Shown piece by piece: positions 55,510 through 64,000 of a stretch of 64,000 bases of DNA. Origin of the DNA: Lutimaribacter pacificus (GTDB lineage Bacteria; Pseudomonadota; Alphaproteobacteria; Rhodobacterales; Rhodobacteraceae). A program made the translations under genes and the position numbers. Below the pieces are notes generated by a model that had not been told where the DNA came from, did no database searches, and saw only the letters and a list, made by a program, of their open reading frames with translations. Every line of letters begins with the position of its first letter. Positions within the stretch are counted from its first letter, which is position 1. Location of the stretch: contig NZ_FQZZ01000004.1 in the NCBI RefSeq assembly GCF_900142185.1, forward strand, positions 1 through 64,000, in the 5' to 3' direction.

Positions 55510-58500
55510 CTATTCTGCGGCGATCGTGCTTTGATCGGTAATGGCTGCTTTGAGCATTTCGCGGCGTTTCCCGGCGGCCTCGGCGTGGCGTTCGCGCACA
55601 TGGCCATAGCCCCGGATATATTCAGGCAGGTCCAGTAATTCGATCAGGGCCTCGGCCTTTCCTGCATCCCGGTGGGCCAACGCGAAATCGATATCAGCCT
55701 GGTAGTCGGCCAACAGTTTGCGGGCGAGTTTCGCCTCATCGTTATTGCGGAATGGGTCGAACATCGTGCCCCGCAGCCCGCGCAGACGGTTGAGCAGACC
55801 AAAGAACCGCATCGCCGTCTTGCCCTTCACAGCGCCCTTGACGGCCTTGCCGGTCTTGGGGTCGGTGCCACCATAGGGCCAGGCGCCGAAGTAGAAGGTG
55901 AGGTCCATGTCGCCTTCGAAGGTCTCGTTCAGCTGCTTGCGGAACGAGGGCTCGGAATAGAGCCGCGCGACCTCCCATTCGTCCTTGACCGCCATCAGCT
56001 TGTAAAGGCCCTTGGCCACGGCCATCACCGCAGCGTCGGGCAGGCCCGCCTTCTGAACCTCGGCCACGCGGTCGGAATAGGACTTGGCAAAACCCGCTTC
56101 CTTATAGTCAGTCAGGTTCTTCACCCGCAGCGCCAGCACGTCCTCCAGGCTCGTCGCACGATGCGTGTCCAGCAGGATCGGGGCCGTGTTGCCCGCCAGG
56201 GCGTGGGCTTCGTCCGGGGCCGCGATGGCCAGGCGGCCCAGGTCGAAAGCCTGCATGTTCTTTGGCACGGCCACACCGTTCAGCTCGATCGCGCGGTGGA
56301 TCGCCTCGAGAGACAAGGGAATGCCGCCTTGCTGCCACGCCGCCCCCATCAGGACCATGTTGGCAAAGACCCGGTCCCCCATGACCTTTTCGGCCAGTTC
56401 CTGCGCGTCAAAGGCCACGGCAGCATCGCCCAGCACACGGGTCAGACGCTCGACCTGCTCGGCACCGGAAAGCTGCCAATCGGGGTTCTTGGAGAACTCG
56501 GAGGTCGGCACCACGGTCGTGTCTGTCACGGCGACGGATTTGCCCGGGGTGAGTTTCGACAGCGCTTCGTCGCCGGCAGCCACTACCAAGTCACAGCCGA
56601 TCAGCGCATCCGCTTCACCGCTGGCAATCCGGGTGGCGCGCATATCGTCGGGGCTGCCGGCGATCTTGATATGGCTGTGCACCGCGCCGTATTTTTGCGC
56701 CAGCCCGGTGATGTCGAGGTTCGAGGAGAAGTAGCCATCCGCATGCGCCGCCACCGCGAGCGTCTGGCCCACGGTCACTACGCCCGCGCCGCCGATGCCC
56801 GAGACGAGGATCGACCACGAGCCATCGATAGGCCGCTTGGGAGGCTTGGTCAGGTGTCTGACGTCAATGCTCACATCCTTACGCTGTACCTTGCGCGGGG
56901 TGGCCCCTGTCACCGTGACGAACGAGGGGCAGAATCCTTCGACGCAGGAGAAATCCTTGTTGCAGGATGATTGGTTGATTTTACGCTTGCGGCCCAGTTC
57001 GGTCTCCAGCGGCTCGATCGCCATACAGCCCGAAATGGTGGAACAATCGCCGCAACCTTCGCAAACCTCGGGATTGATGAAAACACGCTTGTCTGGATCC
57101 ACCCACTTGCCGCGCTTGCGCAGGCGGCGGCGTTCGGTGGCGCAGGGCTGGTCGTAGATGATGACGGTGACGCCGGGCTTATCGCGCAGCTCTTTCTGCA
57201 CCACCTCGAGCTCGGTGCGCGGGTGCAGGCTGACCCCGCCAGTGATCAACGCCTTGCACTCGTATTTGTCGACCTCATCGGTGACCAGCGCGATCCGCTC
57301 CACCCCTTCGCCGCGCAACTGTGCGATCATCTGTTCCGGGCTGATCTCGCCATCATGCGGCTGCCCGCCCGTCATCGAGACAAAGCCGTTATGCAGCAGC
57401 TTGTAGGTGATGTTCACCCTGGCCGCAATGGCGGCGCGGATGGCCAGAAGGCCCGAATGGAAATAGGTGCCATCGCCCATATTGGCAAAGACATGCGCCT
57501 CATCGGTGAACGGGTACTGACCCAGCCACATAACACCCTCGCCGCCCATATGGCTGACCGAGTTCGTCTTGAGCGGGTCGCGCAGCATGGCCATCGTGTG
57601 GCACCCGATCCCGGCCAGCGCGCGGCTGCCGTCGATCACTTGGGTGGAGCGGCCATGCGGGCAGCCGGCACAGAACGACGGCGGACGGATCGCCCCACCA
57701 CCCAGCGACGGCGGCGCAGCGAGACGGTTGGGCGTGGACAGGCCGCAATCGGGGTCGGCTTCCTTGGCGATCTTGACCAGAACTTCGGTAATCTTGCCCG
57801 GGTCGATCTCACCGAAGTTGGGGAATGCACAGGCGTTCGGGTCAGCCGCATAGGCCTGACCCGAGAAGGTCTTGCCGACGATGCGGGGCGTCTGGCCCGA
57901 GCCATAAAGCGTGGCGCGGATCTGGTCTTCGAGCAGCGGGCGCTTTTCCTCGACCACGATGATCGAATCCAGCCCTTGGGCGAATTCCGTGATCACCTGC
58001 GGATCGAGAGGCCAGACCATGCCGACCTTGAGCCGCCGCACCGGCACGTTGCCGATCTTGCCATCCTGATACCCCAGCCCCGCGAGCGCTTGGCTCAGGT
58101 CTTGCCACGCCTTGCCGGCCGCGATGATCCCGATGCGGGCGTCCTCTGGCCCGTCCTGCGTGTTGAGGTTGTTGGCGCGGGCATAGGCCAGCACCTTGCG
58201 CAGCTTCACATCCCACAGAAGTTGCTCCTGAACCGGGATTGGCGTAAACGGTTTGATCGAGGTATCGGGGCCATCCATCTCAGGAATGACAATCTCGGGG
58301 CTGCCCGGCGAAACATAAACCGACCCGCCGCCTTCGACCACGTCAGTGACCAGCTTCATGCCGGTCAGCGTGCCGCTGTAACGGCTCATGGCGATGCCGT
58401 GCAGGCCCATGTCCAGAACATCCTGCACGTTGGCGGGCGCCAAGAGCGGGGCTCCGAGCGAGGCGAAGTTCAGGTCGGAATAGCAGGCCAATGTCGAGGA

Positions 58501-58971
58501 CTTAGCCCCGTGGTCATCGCCCACAAGCAGCAGCGTGCCGCCCATGGGATTGGTGCCTGCCAGATTTGCATGACGCAGCGGGTCCATCGACCGGTCCATT
58601 CCCGGCGCCTTGCCGTACCAGATGGAAAACACCCCTTCGACCTTCGCGCCGGGGAATGTGCCCACCAATTGCGCGCCCCAGGTGGCAGTGGCCGCAAGGT
58701 CTTCATTCAAGCCCGGCTGGAAATGAATGTTATGCGCCTTCAGCTCCGCCTCGGCCTGCCACAGGTTCATGTCATAGGTGCCGACGGGCGAGCCGCGGTA
58801 GCCCGAGATATACCCTCCAGTGTTCAACCCCGCGGCCGCATCACGCTTGCGCTGCTGGATCGGCAACCGTACCAGAGCCTGCATTCCAGTCATGTAGACC
58901 CAGCCTTCCTCCTGTCGGAGACGATCATCGAGCGTCATCTCAAGGCGCTTCGTTGGCACGTGCTGGGTCAT
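55510..58971 (-). CDS. Fused indolepyruvate-type ferredoxin oxidoreductase
   Basis: A 1153-residue single-chain 2-oxo-acid:ferredoxin oxidoreductase making acyl-CoA and CO2. In order it has a pyrimidine-binding/transketolase-like domain ([20 protein letters not shown]), a thiamine diphosphate domain ([19 protein letters not shown]), iron-sulfur ligands [13 protein letters not shown] and [12 protein letters not shown], a gamma-type domain ([19 protein letters not shown]), and a C-terminal region of unknown role. Such fusions are known in aerobic proteobacteria for aromatic or branched 2-oxo acids. The start [18 protein letters not shown] follows a GGAG Shine-Dalgarno. It sits between the hydrolase and the dehydratase. 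Confidence 0.9.
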   Translation of the reverse strand: MTQHVPTKRLEMTLDDRLRQEEGWVYMTGMQALVRLPIQQRKRDAAAGLNTGGYISGYRGSPVGTYDMNLWQAEAELKAHNIHFQPGLNEDLAATATWGAQLVGTFPGAKVEGVFSIWYGKAPGMDRSMDPLRHANLAGTNPMGGTLLLVGDDHGAKSSTLACYSDLNFASLGAPLLAPANVQDVLDMGLHGIAMSRYSGTLTGMKLVTDVVEGGGSVYVSPGSPEIVIPEMDGPDTSIKPFTPIPVQEQLLWDVKLRKVLAYARANNLNTQDGPEDARIGIIAAGKAWQDLSQALAGLGYQDGKIGNVPVRRLKVGMVWPLDPQVITEFAQGLDSIIVVEEKRPLLEDQIRATLYGSGQTPRIVGKTFSGQAYAADPNACAFPNFGEIDPGKITEVLVKIAKEADPDCGLSTPNRLAAPPSLGGGAIRPPSFCAGCPHGRSTQVIDGSRALAGIGCHTMAMLRDPLKTNSVSHMGGEGVMWLGQYPFTDEAHVFANMGDGTYFHSGLLAIRAAIAARVNITYKLLHNGFVSMTGGQPHDGEISPEQMIAQLRGEGVERIALVTDEVDKYECKALITGGVSLHPRTELEVVQKELRDKPGVTVIIYDQPCATERRRLRKRGKWVDPDKRVFINPEVCEGCGDCSTISGCMAIEPLETELGRKRKINQSSCNKDFSCVEGFCPSFVTVTGATPRKVQRKDVSIDVRHLTKPPKRPIDGSWSILVSGIGGAGVVTVGQTLAVAAHADGYFSSNLDITGLAQKYGAVHSHIKIAGSPDDMRATRIASGEADALIGCDLVVAAGDEALSKLTPGKSVAVTDTTVVPTSEFSKNPDWQLSGAEQVERLTRVLGDAAVAFDAQELAEKVMGDRVFANMVLMGAAWQQGGIPLSLEAIHRAIELNGVAVPKNMQAFDLGRLAIAAPDEAHALAGNTAPILLDTHRATSLEDVLALRVKNLTDYKEAGFAKSYSDRVAEVQKAGLPDAAVMAVAKGLYKLMAVKDEWEVARLYSEPSFRKQLNETFEGDMDLTFYFGAWPYGGTDPKTGKAVKGAVKGKTAMRFFGLLNRLRGLRGTMFDPFRNNDEAKLARKLLADYQADIDFALAHRDAGKAEALIELLDLPEYIRGYGHVRERHAEAAGKRREMLKAAITDQSTIAAE

Positions 58972-58993
58972 TGGAACACTCCGTCTTAAAGGG

Positions 58994-60193
58994 TCAGGCA
59001 AGCAGGTCCGAGGTTGCAATCGGGCGCAGATAGCGGGTCATCTGCATATTCGGCGTGGTGGAAAAATACGCGATCACGAGATCGCGGCCGGGCGAGACGT
59101 AGAGGCCCTGATCCATGAACCCGCCCTTGTAGAAGTCGCCATCGGGCCAGATGCAATCCCACTGCCGGGCGTTGCCAAGCATGCTATCGTCTCCGAAACG
59201 ATCGGTGAAAACAGGGCCGTCATAGCCTTTCAGGAAAAAAGACTTGTCGCGGGTTCCGCACTGGATGCGGGCAAGCGTGGCCGCGCTGACCGCCTGTTTT
59301 GAGGAGATCATGCGCCAGCTTGGGCAGAACAGCATCCCGAACCGGGCCATATCGCGCAGCCGCGATGACACAAGCCCATGCGCTAGCGCCACCCCGTCGG
59401 GCGACTGGTGCACCTGAAGTGGCCCCTCGGCTGCGACATGGGTCCAGACAGTCTGCCGGAAAAGCTCGGCCCAGGGCAGCCCCGAGACGGCTTCGGCAAG
59501 GTAGACGAGCACTTGCGTACAAGGCGAGCCATATTCGAATTTCTCGCCCGCCGCACTCACGCGCTTGCTGGATTGAAGCACCTCGAGCAGAGTTTCGACC
59601 TTGCCGTTATGCGGCACACCGAACTCGGCCAGAAACGCACGGATGGCGTTTGAATACGGATCGGCACGCGTCTGATCGTTCTCCTCGCAGTCCATGCCCG
59701 GCGTCATGTCCATCACGTCGCGCACGGTGACGTCGCTCCAATCGGTATCGCGCAAGGCCGGGATGTAGGCGCCGATGCCTTTGGTCTCGTCGATCTGGCC
59801 GGCCTCGATCAGGTGCTCGATCAGCAGCCCGGCCATGGGTTTGGCGCAGGAGGCCCAGAGATGGGATTGTTCTGGGCTCAGGTCAGGATAGCTTTCGGCG
59901 ACGATCTTGCCGTTCTTGATCACGACAATCGCGCGCGCACCACCCTGCGGGTGGGTCAGGAAATCCCGCAGCGGCAGATTGCCGAATTCGGTTTCGGCCG
60001 TGACATCCATGATGCCGGTGATCGGGGCGGCGTCGAGCGTGGCGGGGGTATGCGCGCTGGACACGACCGCGGTCGGCATGGTTTCCGAGATGCGCGTGCA
60101 CCACCAGTGCGAAACCTCGCCGCATTCCAGCAGCTTCGGCACGCTGACTTGGGACCGCAGGCGATAGGTGCTATCGGCAGAGATGGTACGCAT
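58994..60193 (-). CDS. Beta-lactamase-fold serine hydrolase
   Basis: A 399-residue protein of the class C beta-lactamase/esterase superfamily. The nucleophile motif SxxK is Ser115-Cys-Ala-Lys118 in LWASCAKPMAG, and the tyrosine motif is probably EYGSPC. No signal peptide is visible, so it is likely cytoplasmic, which argues against antibiotic defence and for hydrolysis of an ester, lactone or amide taken up by the adjacent TRAP system. The start MRTISADSTYRLRS at 60193 has AAGGAAA upstream; an ATG seven codons earlier is less likely. It lies 30 bp after dctM and 22 bp before the oxidoreductase. Confidence 0.8.
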   Translation of the reverse strand: MRTISADSTYRLRSQVSVPKLLECGEVSHWWCTRISETMPTAVVSSAHTPATLDAAPITGIMDVTAETEFGNLPLRDFLTHPQGGARAIVVIKNGKIVAESYPDLSPEQSHLWASCAKPMAGLLIEHLIEAGQIDETKGIGAYIPALRDTDWSDVTVRDVMDMTPGMDCEENDQTRADPYSNAIRAFLAEFGVPHNGKVETLLEVLQSSKRVSAAGEKFEYGSPCTQVLVYLAEAVSGLPWAELFRQTVWTHVAAEGPLQVHQSPDGVALAHGLVSSRLRDMARFGMLFCPSWRMISSKQAVSAATLARIQCGTRDKSFFLKGYDGPVFTDRFGDDSMLGNARQWDCIWPDGDFYKGGFMDQGLYVSPGRDLVIAYFSTTPNMQMTRYLRPIATSDLLA

Positions 60194-60223
60194 GAGTATT
60201 TCCTTTCCAAACAAGCCGGTCGG

Positions 60224-61480
60224 TCACAGCAATCCCAGCGAAAGCCGGGGGATGGCAGAGATGATGATCAGGCCCAGCAACAGGATCGCGATATAGGGCA
60301 GCACCGACATCACCAGCTCGTTGAACTTCTGTTTGAACGTCACCAGCGCGACCATCAGGTTCATGCCGACCGGCGGTGTGAGATAGCCGATTTCGAGATT
60401 GACGATCATGATGATCCCGAAATGAACCGGGTGAAAGCCATAGGCCTGCGCCACAGGCATCAGGATCGGGCCAAGGATCAGGATCGCCTCGTTCGTTGTC
60501 ATGAATGCACCGACCGCCAGAAGCAGCAAGTTGATCACCACGAGGAAGGCGATCGGGTTGTCGATCCAGGCACTCACCAGGTCAACCATCTGGGCCGGAA
60601 CGCGGTATTCCGTCAGCACGAGGTTGAGTGACAGGGCAACCGCGATCAGCGGGAACAGCGCACCGCCGAGTTTCGCCGTTTCGGTGACCACGTTGAAGTA
60701 TTTCTTCAGCGTCATCTCGCGGTGGACGAAGAATTCGATCACCAGCGCATAGACCAGCGCGACAGCCGCGCTTTCGGTGGGCGAATAGTAGCCGGAATAG
60801 ATACCGCCCAGCAGGATCACCGGAAAGAGCGCGGCCCAGATCCCTTCGCGCAACGCGATTCGCAACTCGCCCCAATCCATTTTTTGCGCGGGTTGGTGGC
60901 GGTTCGCCCAGATCGCGTAACCGGTCATCAACACGATCAGCACCATGCCCGGCATGATCCCAGCAAGGAACAGATCTACGATCGAGGTCTCGGTCACCAG
61001 GCCATAGAGGATCAGCGGGATCGAGGGCGGAATGATTATCCCGAGCGTGCCGCCCGAAACCACCGTTCCCAGCGCGAAGCGGTTCGTATACCCGGCTTCC
61101 TTCATGGCGGGATAAAGCACCGATCCCACCGCGATCATCGTCACGATGGAGGAGCCGGAAATCGCCGCGAACACCGCGCAGCTGATGATCGCCGCTACCC
61201 CCAGCCCGCCACGTGTCGGCGCGGTCATCGCCCTGACAATACGCACCAGCCGCCGCGCCGCGGTGCCCTCGGTCATGATCGCACCGCACAGCAGGAAGAG
61301 CGGGACGGAGAGGATCAGCTCCTTATTGAGCGAGGTCCACATGTCCTCTACGATGTAGTCGAGATAGCCATGCCCCCAGACCATGTGCACATAGGCAATC
61401 GCCGCAAGCAGGATAACGGTGAGGGGCTGGCGCACGACCAGCAGGGCCACAACCAAGCCGAGAAGAAGGATCGCGCTCAT
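60224..61480 (-). CDS. TRAP transporter large permease DctM
   Basis: A 418-residue inner-membrane permease of normal DctM length with about 12 hydrophobic segments. SCAVFAAISGSSIVTMIAVG, GTLGIIIPPSIPLILYGLVT and LEIGYLTPPVGMNLMVAL are family hallmarks. It forms the sodium-coupled translocator with DctQ, whose stop codon it overlaps by four bases. It is followed after 30 bp by the serine hydrolase on the same strand. Confidence 0.93.
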   Translation of the reverse strand: MSAILLLGLVVALLVVRQPLTVILLAAIAYVHMVWGHGYLDYIVEDMWTSLNKELILSVPLFLLCGAIMTEGTAARRLVRIVRAMTAPTRGGLGVAAIISCAVFAAISGSSIVTMIAVGSVLYPAMKEAGYTNRFALGTVVSGGTLGIIIPPSIPLILYGLVTETSIVDLFLAGIMPGMVLIVLMTGYAIWANRHQPAQKMDWGELRIALREGIWAALFPVILLGGIYSGYYSPTESAAVALVYALVIEFFVHREMTLKKYFNVVTETAKLGGALFPLIAVALSLNLVLTEYRVPAQMVDLVSAWIDNPIAFLVVINLLLLAVGAFMTTNEAILILGPILMPVAQAYGFHPVHFGIIMIVNLEIGYLTPPVGMNLMVALVTFKQKFNELVMSVLPYIAILLLGLIIISAIPRLSLGLL

Positions 61481-62031
61481 TCTGGCAACTCCTCGCGCTC
61501 AGGGGCGCTCTGCGGCCAGATCGCAAAGGCCAGATACCGCAGCCCGGCGGAGGCAAACCCGATGGGGATAGCGGTCTGGATGATCCAGACGGGCCAGTCG
61601 AGGCCGGGCATCACTGTGCCAATGGACCGCGATGAAATTACGAAAAGCGCGCCGTAATAGGCGGTTGCAAAGAACACAGCGGCGCTGACGAGGTTGCCAA
61701 GACGGTCAACCACAAGCCCCCAACTGGCCGGAATCCATTTGAACGCGATGCGCGGCACGATCTGCGCGCCGGTCGCAACGCTCACCCCAAGCCCTGCAAA
61801 AGCGGCGATGACCAACAGGAAAAGCGCCATCTTGCCCGCGCCGTAAACACCGGTGGCCCCCATCTCCAGTCCGAGCGACCGCCCAACCGGGCCGATAAAC
61901 TCACGCCCAGCGACATCAGCGAAGATCAGGAGCCCAATCAGGCTGAAGGCGACAACGGCAATCCAGCGCTCCAGCAGGTGCCAGACATGTAGGCAGCGTG
62001 TGATATAAGCGGGTGAAGTGGGTCCGGTCAT
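61477..62031 (-). CDS. TRAP transporter small permease DctQ
   Basis: A 184-residue protein with four hydrophobic helices, including LERWIAVVAFSLIGLLIFAD and the conserved DVAGREF segment after helix one. Length is normal. It partners the adjacent DctM, which it overlaps (ATGA), and lies 68 bp after the binding protein, beyond a terminator-like hairpin. The start at 62031 has a GGGAG Shine-Dalgarno. Confidence 0.9.
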   Translation of the reverse strand: MTGPTSPAYITRCLHVWHLLERWIAVVAFSLIGLLIFADVAGREFIGPVGRSLGLEMGATGVYGAGKMALFLLVIAAFAGLGVSVATGAQIVPRIAFKWIPASWGLVVDRLGNLVSAAVFFATAYYGALFVISSRSIGTVMPGLDWPVWIIQTAIPIGFASAGLRYLAFAIWPQSAPEREELPE

Positions 62032-62045
62032 GAGGGGCTCCCGTC

Positions 62046-62085
62046 AAAAAGCGAGAGGCCGGGCATCACATCGGAAAACCCGGCC
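62046..62085 (-). terminator. Terminator-like hairpin between dctP and dctQ of the catabolic cluster
   Basis: On the minus strand GGCCGGG, a 15-base loop and CCCGGCC (62057-62085) are followed within six bases by TTTTT. It lies 14 bp after the dctP stop. As in the other two TRAP operons, it would reduce expression of the permease relative to the binding protein. Confidence 0.6.
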
Positions 62086-62099
62086 CTTTGCGAGGAAGG

Positions 62100-63104
62100 T
62101 TATGGCGCGCAGTTGGCCTTGCCTTCTTCGATTAGCTTCATGATCTGCTCGCCGTCTGCACCGTACTCGGCGGTCATTTCCGCCCAGAAAGGGGGCAGCT
62201 TGTCGCGGAAGCTCACGATTTCCTCATCGGTGACTTCGACGACCTGGCCGCCGCTCTCGATGTGCATCTGGCGCAGCACGTCCTCAAAGGCGAACACTTC
62301 GTCCATGATCTCCTTGGATGTGAACCGCTCAAGCGCGCGTTTCATCGCGGCCTGATCCTCTTCGCTCATGCGATCCATGACGCGCTGGCTCACCGCCCAC
62401 ATGCCGGGGCCGTTAGAATAGTTATACTCGGTCACAACCGGCGCGACCTTGTTCAGGCCCGACGGGATGTAGAAGGTATAGACGGTCGGGTACATGTCGA
62501 TCAGGCCAGTGGACAGAGCCGAAGCCGCTTCGCCGGGCGAGACCGGCACTGGGTTGGCGCCCATCGCGCGCCAATAGGCCGAGTTGATCTTGTTAACCGA
62601 AATGCCAACCTTGAGCCCTTTAAGCTCGTCCGCGCTGCGCACCGGGCGATCGGCCGTGAACCAGCCATTGCCAACCTCAGCCCAGGAGCCAAAATACACG
62701 CCTTTAGAGCCGAGGCGCTCGCGGATTTCGTCCGTCAGGTAGTTGTCCTGCACGCAGGCGCGCTGATCGTTGCTGTCATAGAGGCCGTAAAGCTGCATCA
62801 ACCCGATTTCCGGGGCTTGCTGCGCGCCGGCACTCACGGTGAAAAGACCCATATCGATCCGCCCACGCGCCAGCTGCGCCAGGGTGTCGTTCTCGGTGCC
62901 AAGCTGCGAGTTGAAGTAGGGCTCAACCTTGAGGCGCCCTTCGCTTTCTTCGGCAACCGCCTCGGCCAGCCGCTTGATCTGCGCGCCCCACGGAGTTTTC
63001 TCAGGAGCAACGGTCGCAAGCTTGAGAACAGTCTCGGCCTGGGCGCCGGAGGCAGTGGCCATCGCCATCAGCCCAACGACTGCAAGTGTTTTAAAGATTG
63101 CCAT
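62100..63104 (-). CDS. DctP-family TRAP transporter substrate-binding protein
   Basis: A 334-residue periplasmic protein with a Sec signal peptide (MAIFKTLAVVGLMAMATASG, cleavage after AQA). The mature part begins ETVLKLATVAPEKTPWGAQI. A carboxylate-binding arginine is expected in the segment WFTADRPVRSADELKGLKVG. Cysteines in DQRACVQDN and at the C-terminus (KANCAP) could form a disulfide. The ligand is not predictable, but neighbouring enzymes suggest a hydroxylated or oxo carboxylic acid. The ATG at 63104 has an AGGAGGAG Shine-Dalgarno. It is the first gene of the cluster, divergent from a LysR regulator. Confidence 0.88.
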   Translation of the reverse strand: MAIFKTLAVVGLMAMATASGAQAETVLKLATVAPEKTPWGAQIKRLAEAVAEESEGRLKVEPYFNSQLGTENDTLAQLARGRIDMGLFTVSAGAQQAPEIGLMQLYGLYDSNDQRACVQDNYLTDEIRERLGSKGVYFGSWAEVGNGWFTADRPVRSADELKGLKVGISVNKINSAYWRAMGANPVPVSPGEAASALSTGLIDMYPTVYTFYIPSGLNKVAPVVTEYNYSNGPGMWAVSQRVMDRMSEEDQAAMKRALERFTSKEIMDEVFAFEDVLRQMHIESGGQVVEVTDEEIVSFRDKLPPFWAEMTAEYGADGEQIMKLIEEGKANCAP

Positions 63105-63305
63105 TTTTCTCCTCCTACTCATGGCAGTTCGTAATTGGACGCAGTATCAGCAGCTTTCACCATTCAGCCCACTTTACTTTTCTAATAATAACATTCAGGC
63201 TTTGAATAATTCGGGAATCTCGTTTGAGTACAGGAAGTTGGACCTGTTGTGGGATATTCGGAACGTGACGTCACAAGACGAAGCACTCAGCAGAGTAGTT
63301 GGAAA
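63105..63305 (-). promoter_or_regulatory. Divergent dctP/LysR regulatory region
   Basis: This AT-rich 201-bp spacer contains a LysR-type T-N11-A dyad, ATTC-N7-GAAT, at 63193-63207. On the minus strand a -10-like TATTAT (complement of 63185-63190) directly adjoins it, placing the dyad over the -35 position of a dctP promoter, as for a LysR activator. A perfect 10-bp palindrome GTGACGTCAC (63265-63274) lies 31 bp before the LysR ATG and may be an autoregulatory site. Confidence 0.5.
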
Positions 63306-64000
63306 ATGCAAAACCTGACGCAGCTCCATTATTTTTGGCTCGTCGCGCGAGAAGGCAGCTTTGCACGGGCTGCAGAACTGGCGCATATTTCTCAACCCGC
63401 TCTCAGCAATGCCATCAAAAGCCTTGAACGGCGCGTCGGGTTTGTGCTGTTCGAGCGATCTGAACGTCCGATCCGGCTGACACAAGAGGCGCGATCAATC
63501 CTGAGACAGGTCGAAGCGACACTACGCGAAGCGCATAACCTCGATCAAACGCTCGAGAACCTTTCCACCGGCGAATATGGCCATATCCGCGCAGGAATGA
63601 CTGCGGTCTTTTCCACCGCTCTCGGCGGCCCGATACTGGCGGAGTGGCACAATGCGCACCCGAACGTCACGCTCGAGCTGATCATCGGGGAAACCCCGGA
63701 GCTGATCGGCGCGATGCGAGACAATACTCTCGATCTGATCGTCGGGGACACGCGCGATCTCCGGCACGACGTCGATGACCTGGGCATGACGGCGTTGCCT
63801 CCGATTCCCGGGGGCGCCTTTTGCCGCGCGGGCCATCCGATCCTGACCCTGCGCCACCCGACCGCCGCAGACCTCGCGCGCTATCGCTTTGCGGGAACGC
63901 ATTTTCCCGATGCCATCGTTGGCGCACTCGCGCGTTTTCTAGGCCGCAAGGACGGTGATCTCAGTCCGGTCATCTCGATCGACAGTCACAATATCGCGGC
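63306..64000 (+). CDS. LysR-family regulator, C-terminus cut by window edge
   Basis: An ATG at 63306 opens a frame with no stop through the window end, giving 231 complete codons. The protein starts MQNLTQLHYFWLVAREGSFA and has the LysR HTH (ARAAELAHISQPALSNAIKS) followed by the first lobe of the effector domain (HIRAGMTAVFSTALGGPILA). About 70 residues are probably missing. It is divergent from the TRAP and catabolic gene cluster and is the likely activator. The Shine-Dalgarno (GTTGGAAA) is weak. Confidence 0.92.
   Translation, partial: MQNLTQLHYFWLVAREGSFARAAELAHISQPALSNAIKSLERRVGFVLFERSERPIRLTQEARSILRQVEATLREAHNLDQTLENLSTGEYGHIRAGMTAVFSTALGGPILAEWHNAHPNVTLELIIGETPELIGAMRDNTLDLIVGDTRDLRHDVDDLGMTALPPIPGGAFCRAGHPILTLRHPTAADLARYRFAGTHFPDAIVGALARFLGRKDGDLSPVISIDSHNIA

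Noticed and set aside
58994-60193. Calling the serine hydrolase an antibiotic-resistance beta-lactamase
   Set aside because: No signal peptide is visible and the gene lies inside a catabolic operon; the superfamily includes many esterases and amidases.

Overview
The window is high-G+C DNA from an alphaproteobacterium, most likely of the Roseobacter group (Rhodobacteraceae). This rests on the alphaproteobacterial type of the ribosomal and RNA polymerase proteins, three separate TRAP transporters, an fdsGBACD-type NAD formate dehydrogenase and a beta-keto-acid cleavage enzyme. Genus and species cannot be read from the sequence. I found no rRNA, tRNA, CRISPR array, insertion sequence or prophage gene.

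Layout. (1) 1-17380, minus strand: translation and transcription block, read right to left as secE, nusG, rplK, rplA, rplJ, rplL, rpoB, rpoC, then a DMT transporter and a rhamnosyltransferase-like gene, then rpsL, rpsG, fusA and the first 31 codons of tuf. Stem-loops lie in most of its spacers, and a good sigma-70-type promoter serves rpsL. (2) 17436-24067: an unknown membrane protein, then on the plus strand a biotin-dependent acyl-CoA carboxylase (both subunits), a TIGR03084-like protein and a BKACE-family enzyme. (3) 23636-30144: a TAXI-type TRAP transporter with a universal stress protein, an RpiR-type regulator and a divergent class III aminotransferase. (4) 30219-33315: an arsenic operon, arsR-arsC fusion, GAPDH, arsJ. 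(5) 33409-34587: an M20 amidohydrolase. (6) 34640-41572: a LysR regulator and the formate dehydrogenase operon fdsG-fdsB-fdsA-fdhD-fdsD. (7) 41755-46636: a TakP-like TRAP transporter whose large permease has a helical tail of about 320 residues. (8) 47077-51245: an RND efflux adaptor and pump without an outer-membrane partner. (9) 51472-64000: a catabolic cluster of lower apparent G+C, with a divergent LysR gene cut by the window edge, a three-gene TRAP transporter, a beta-lactamase-fold hydrolase, a fused indolepyruvate-type ferredoxin oxidoreductase, dihydroxy-acid dehydratase, a D-2-hydroxyacid dehydrogenase and an FMN-dependent L-2-hydroxyacid dehydrogenase.

How the genes work together. 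Genes within units commonly overlap by four bases (ATGA or GTGA), implying translational coupling in the arsenic, formate, carboxylase and TRAP units. In all three TRAP operons the binding-protein gene comes first and a stem-loop separates it from the permease genes, which would favour excess binding protein. The two most interesting candidates for undescribed biology are the 51.5-64 kb cluster, which appears to channel an imported compound through 2-hydroxy and 2-oxo acids to an acyl-CoA, and the carboxylase-BKACE-TRAP-aminotransferase neighbourhood at 18.4-30.1 kb. Start codons were chosen from family length, Shine-Dalgarno spacing and overlap with neighbours. All functional names rest on recognised sequence motifs, not on database searches.
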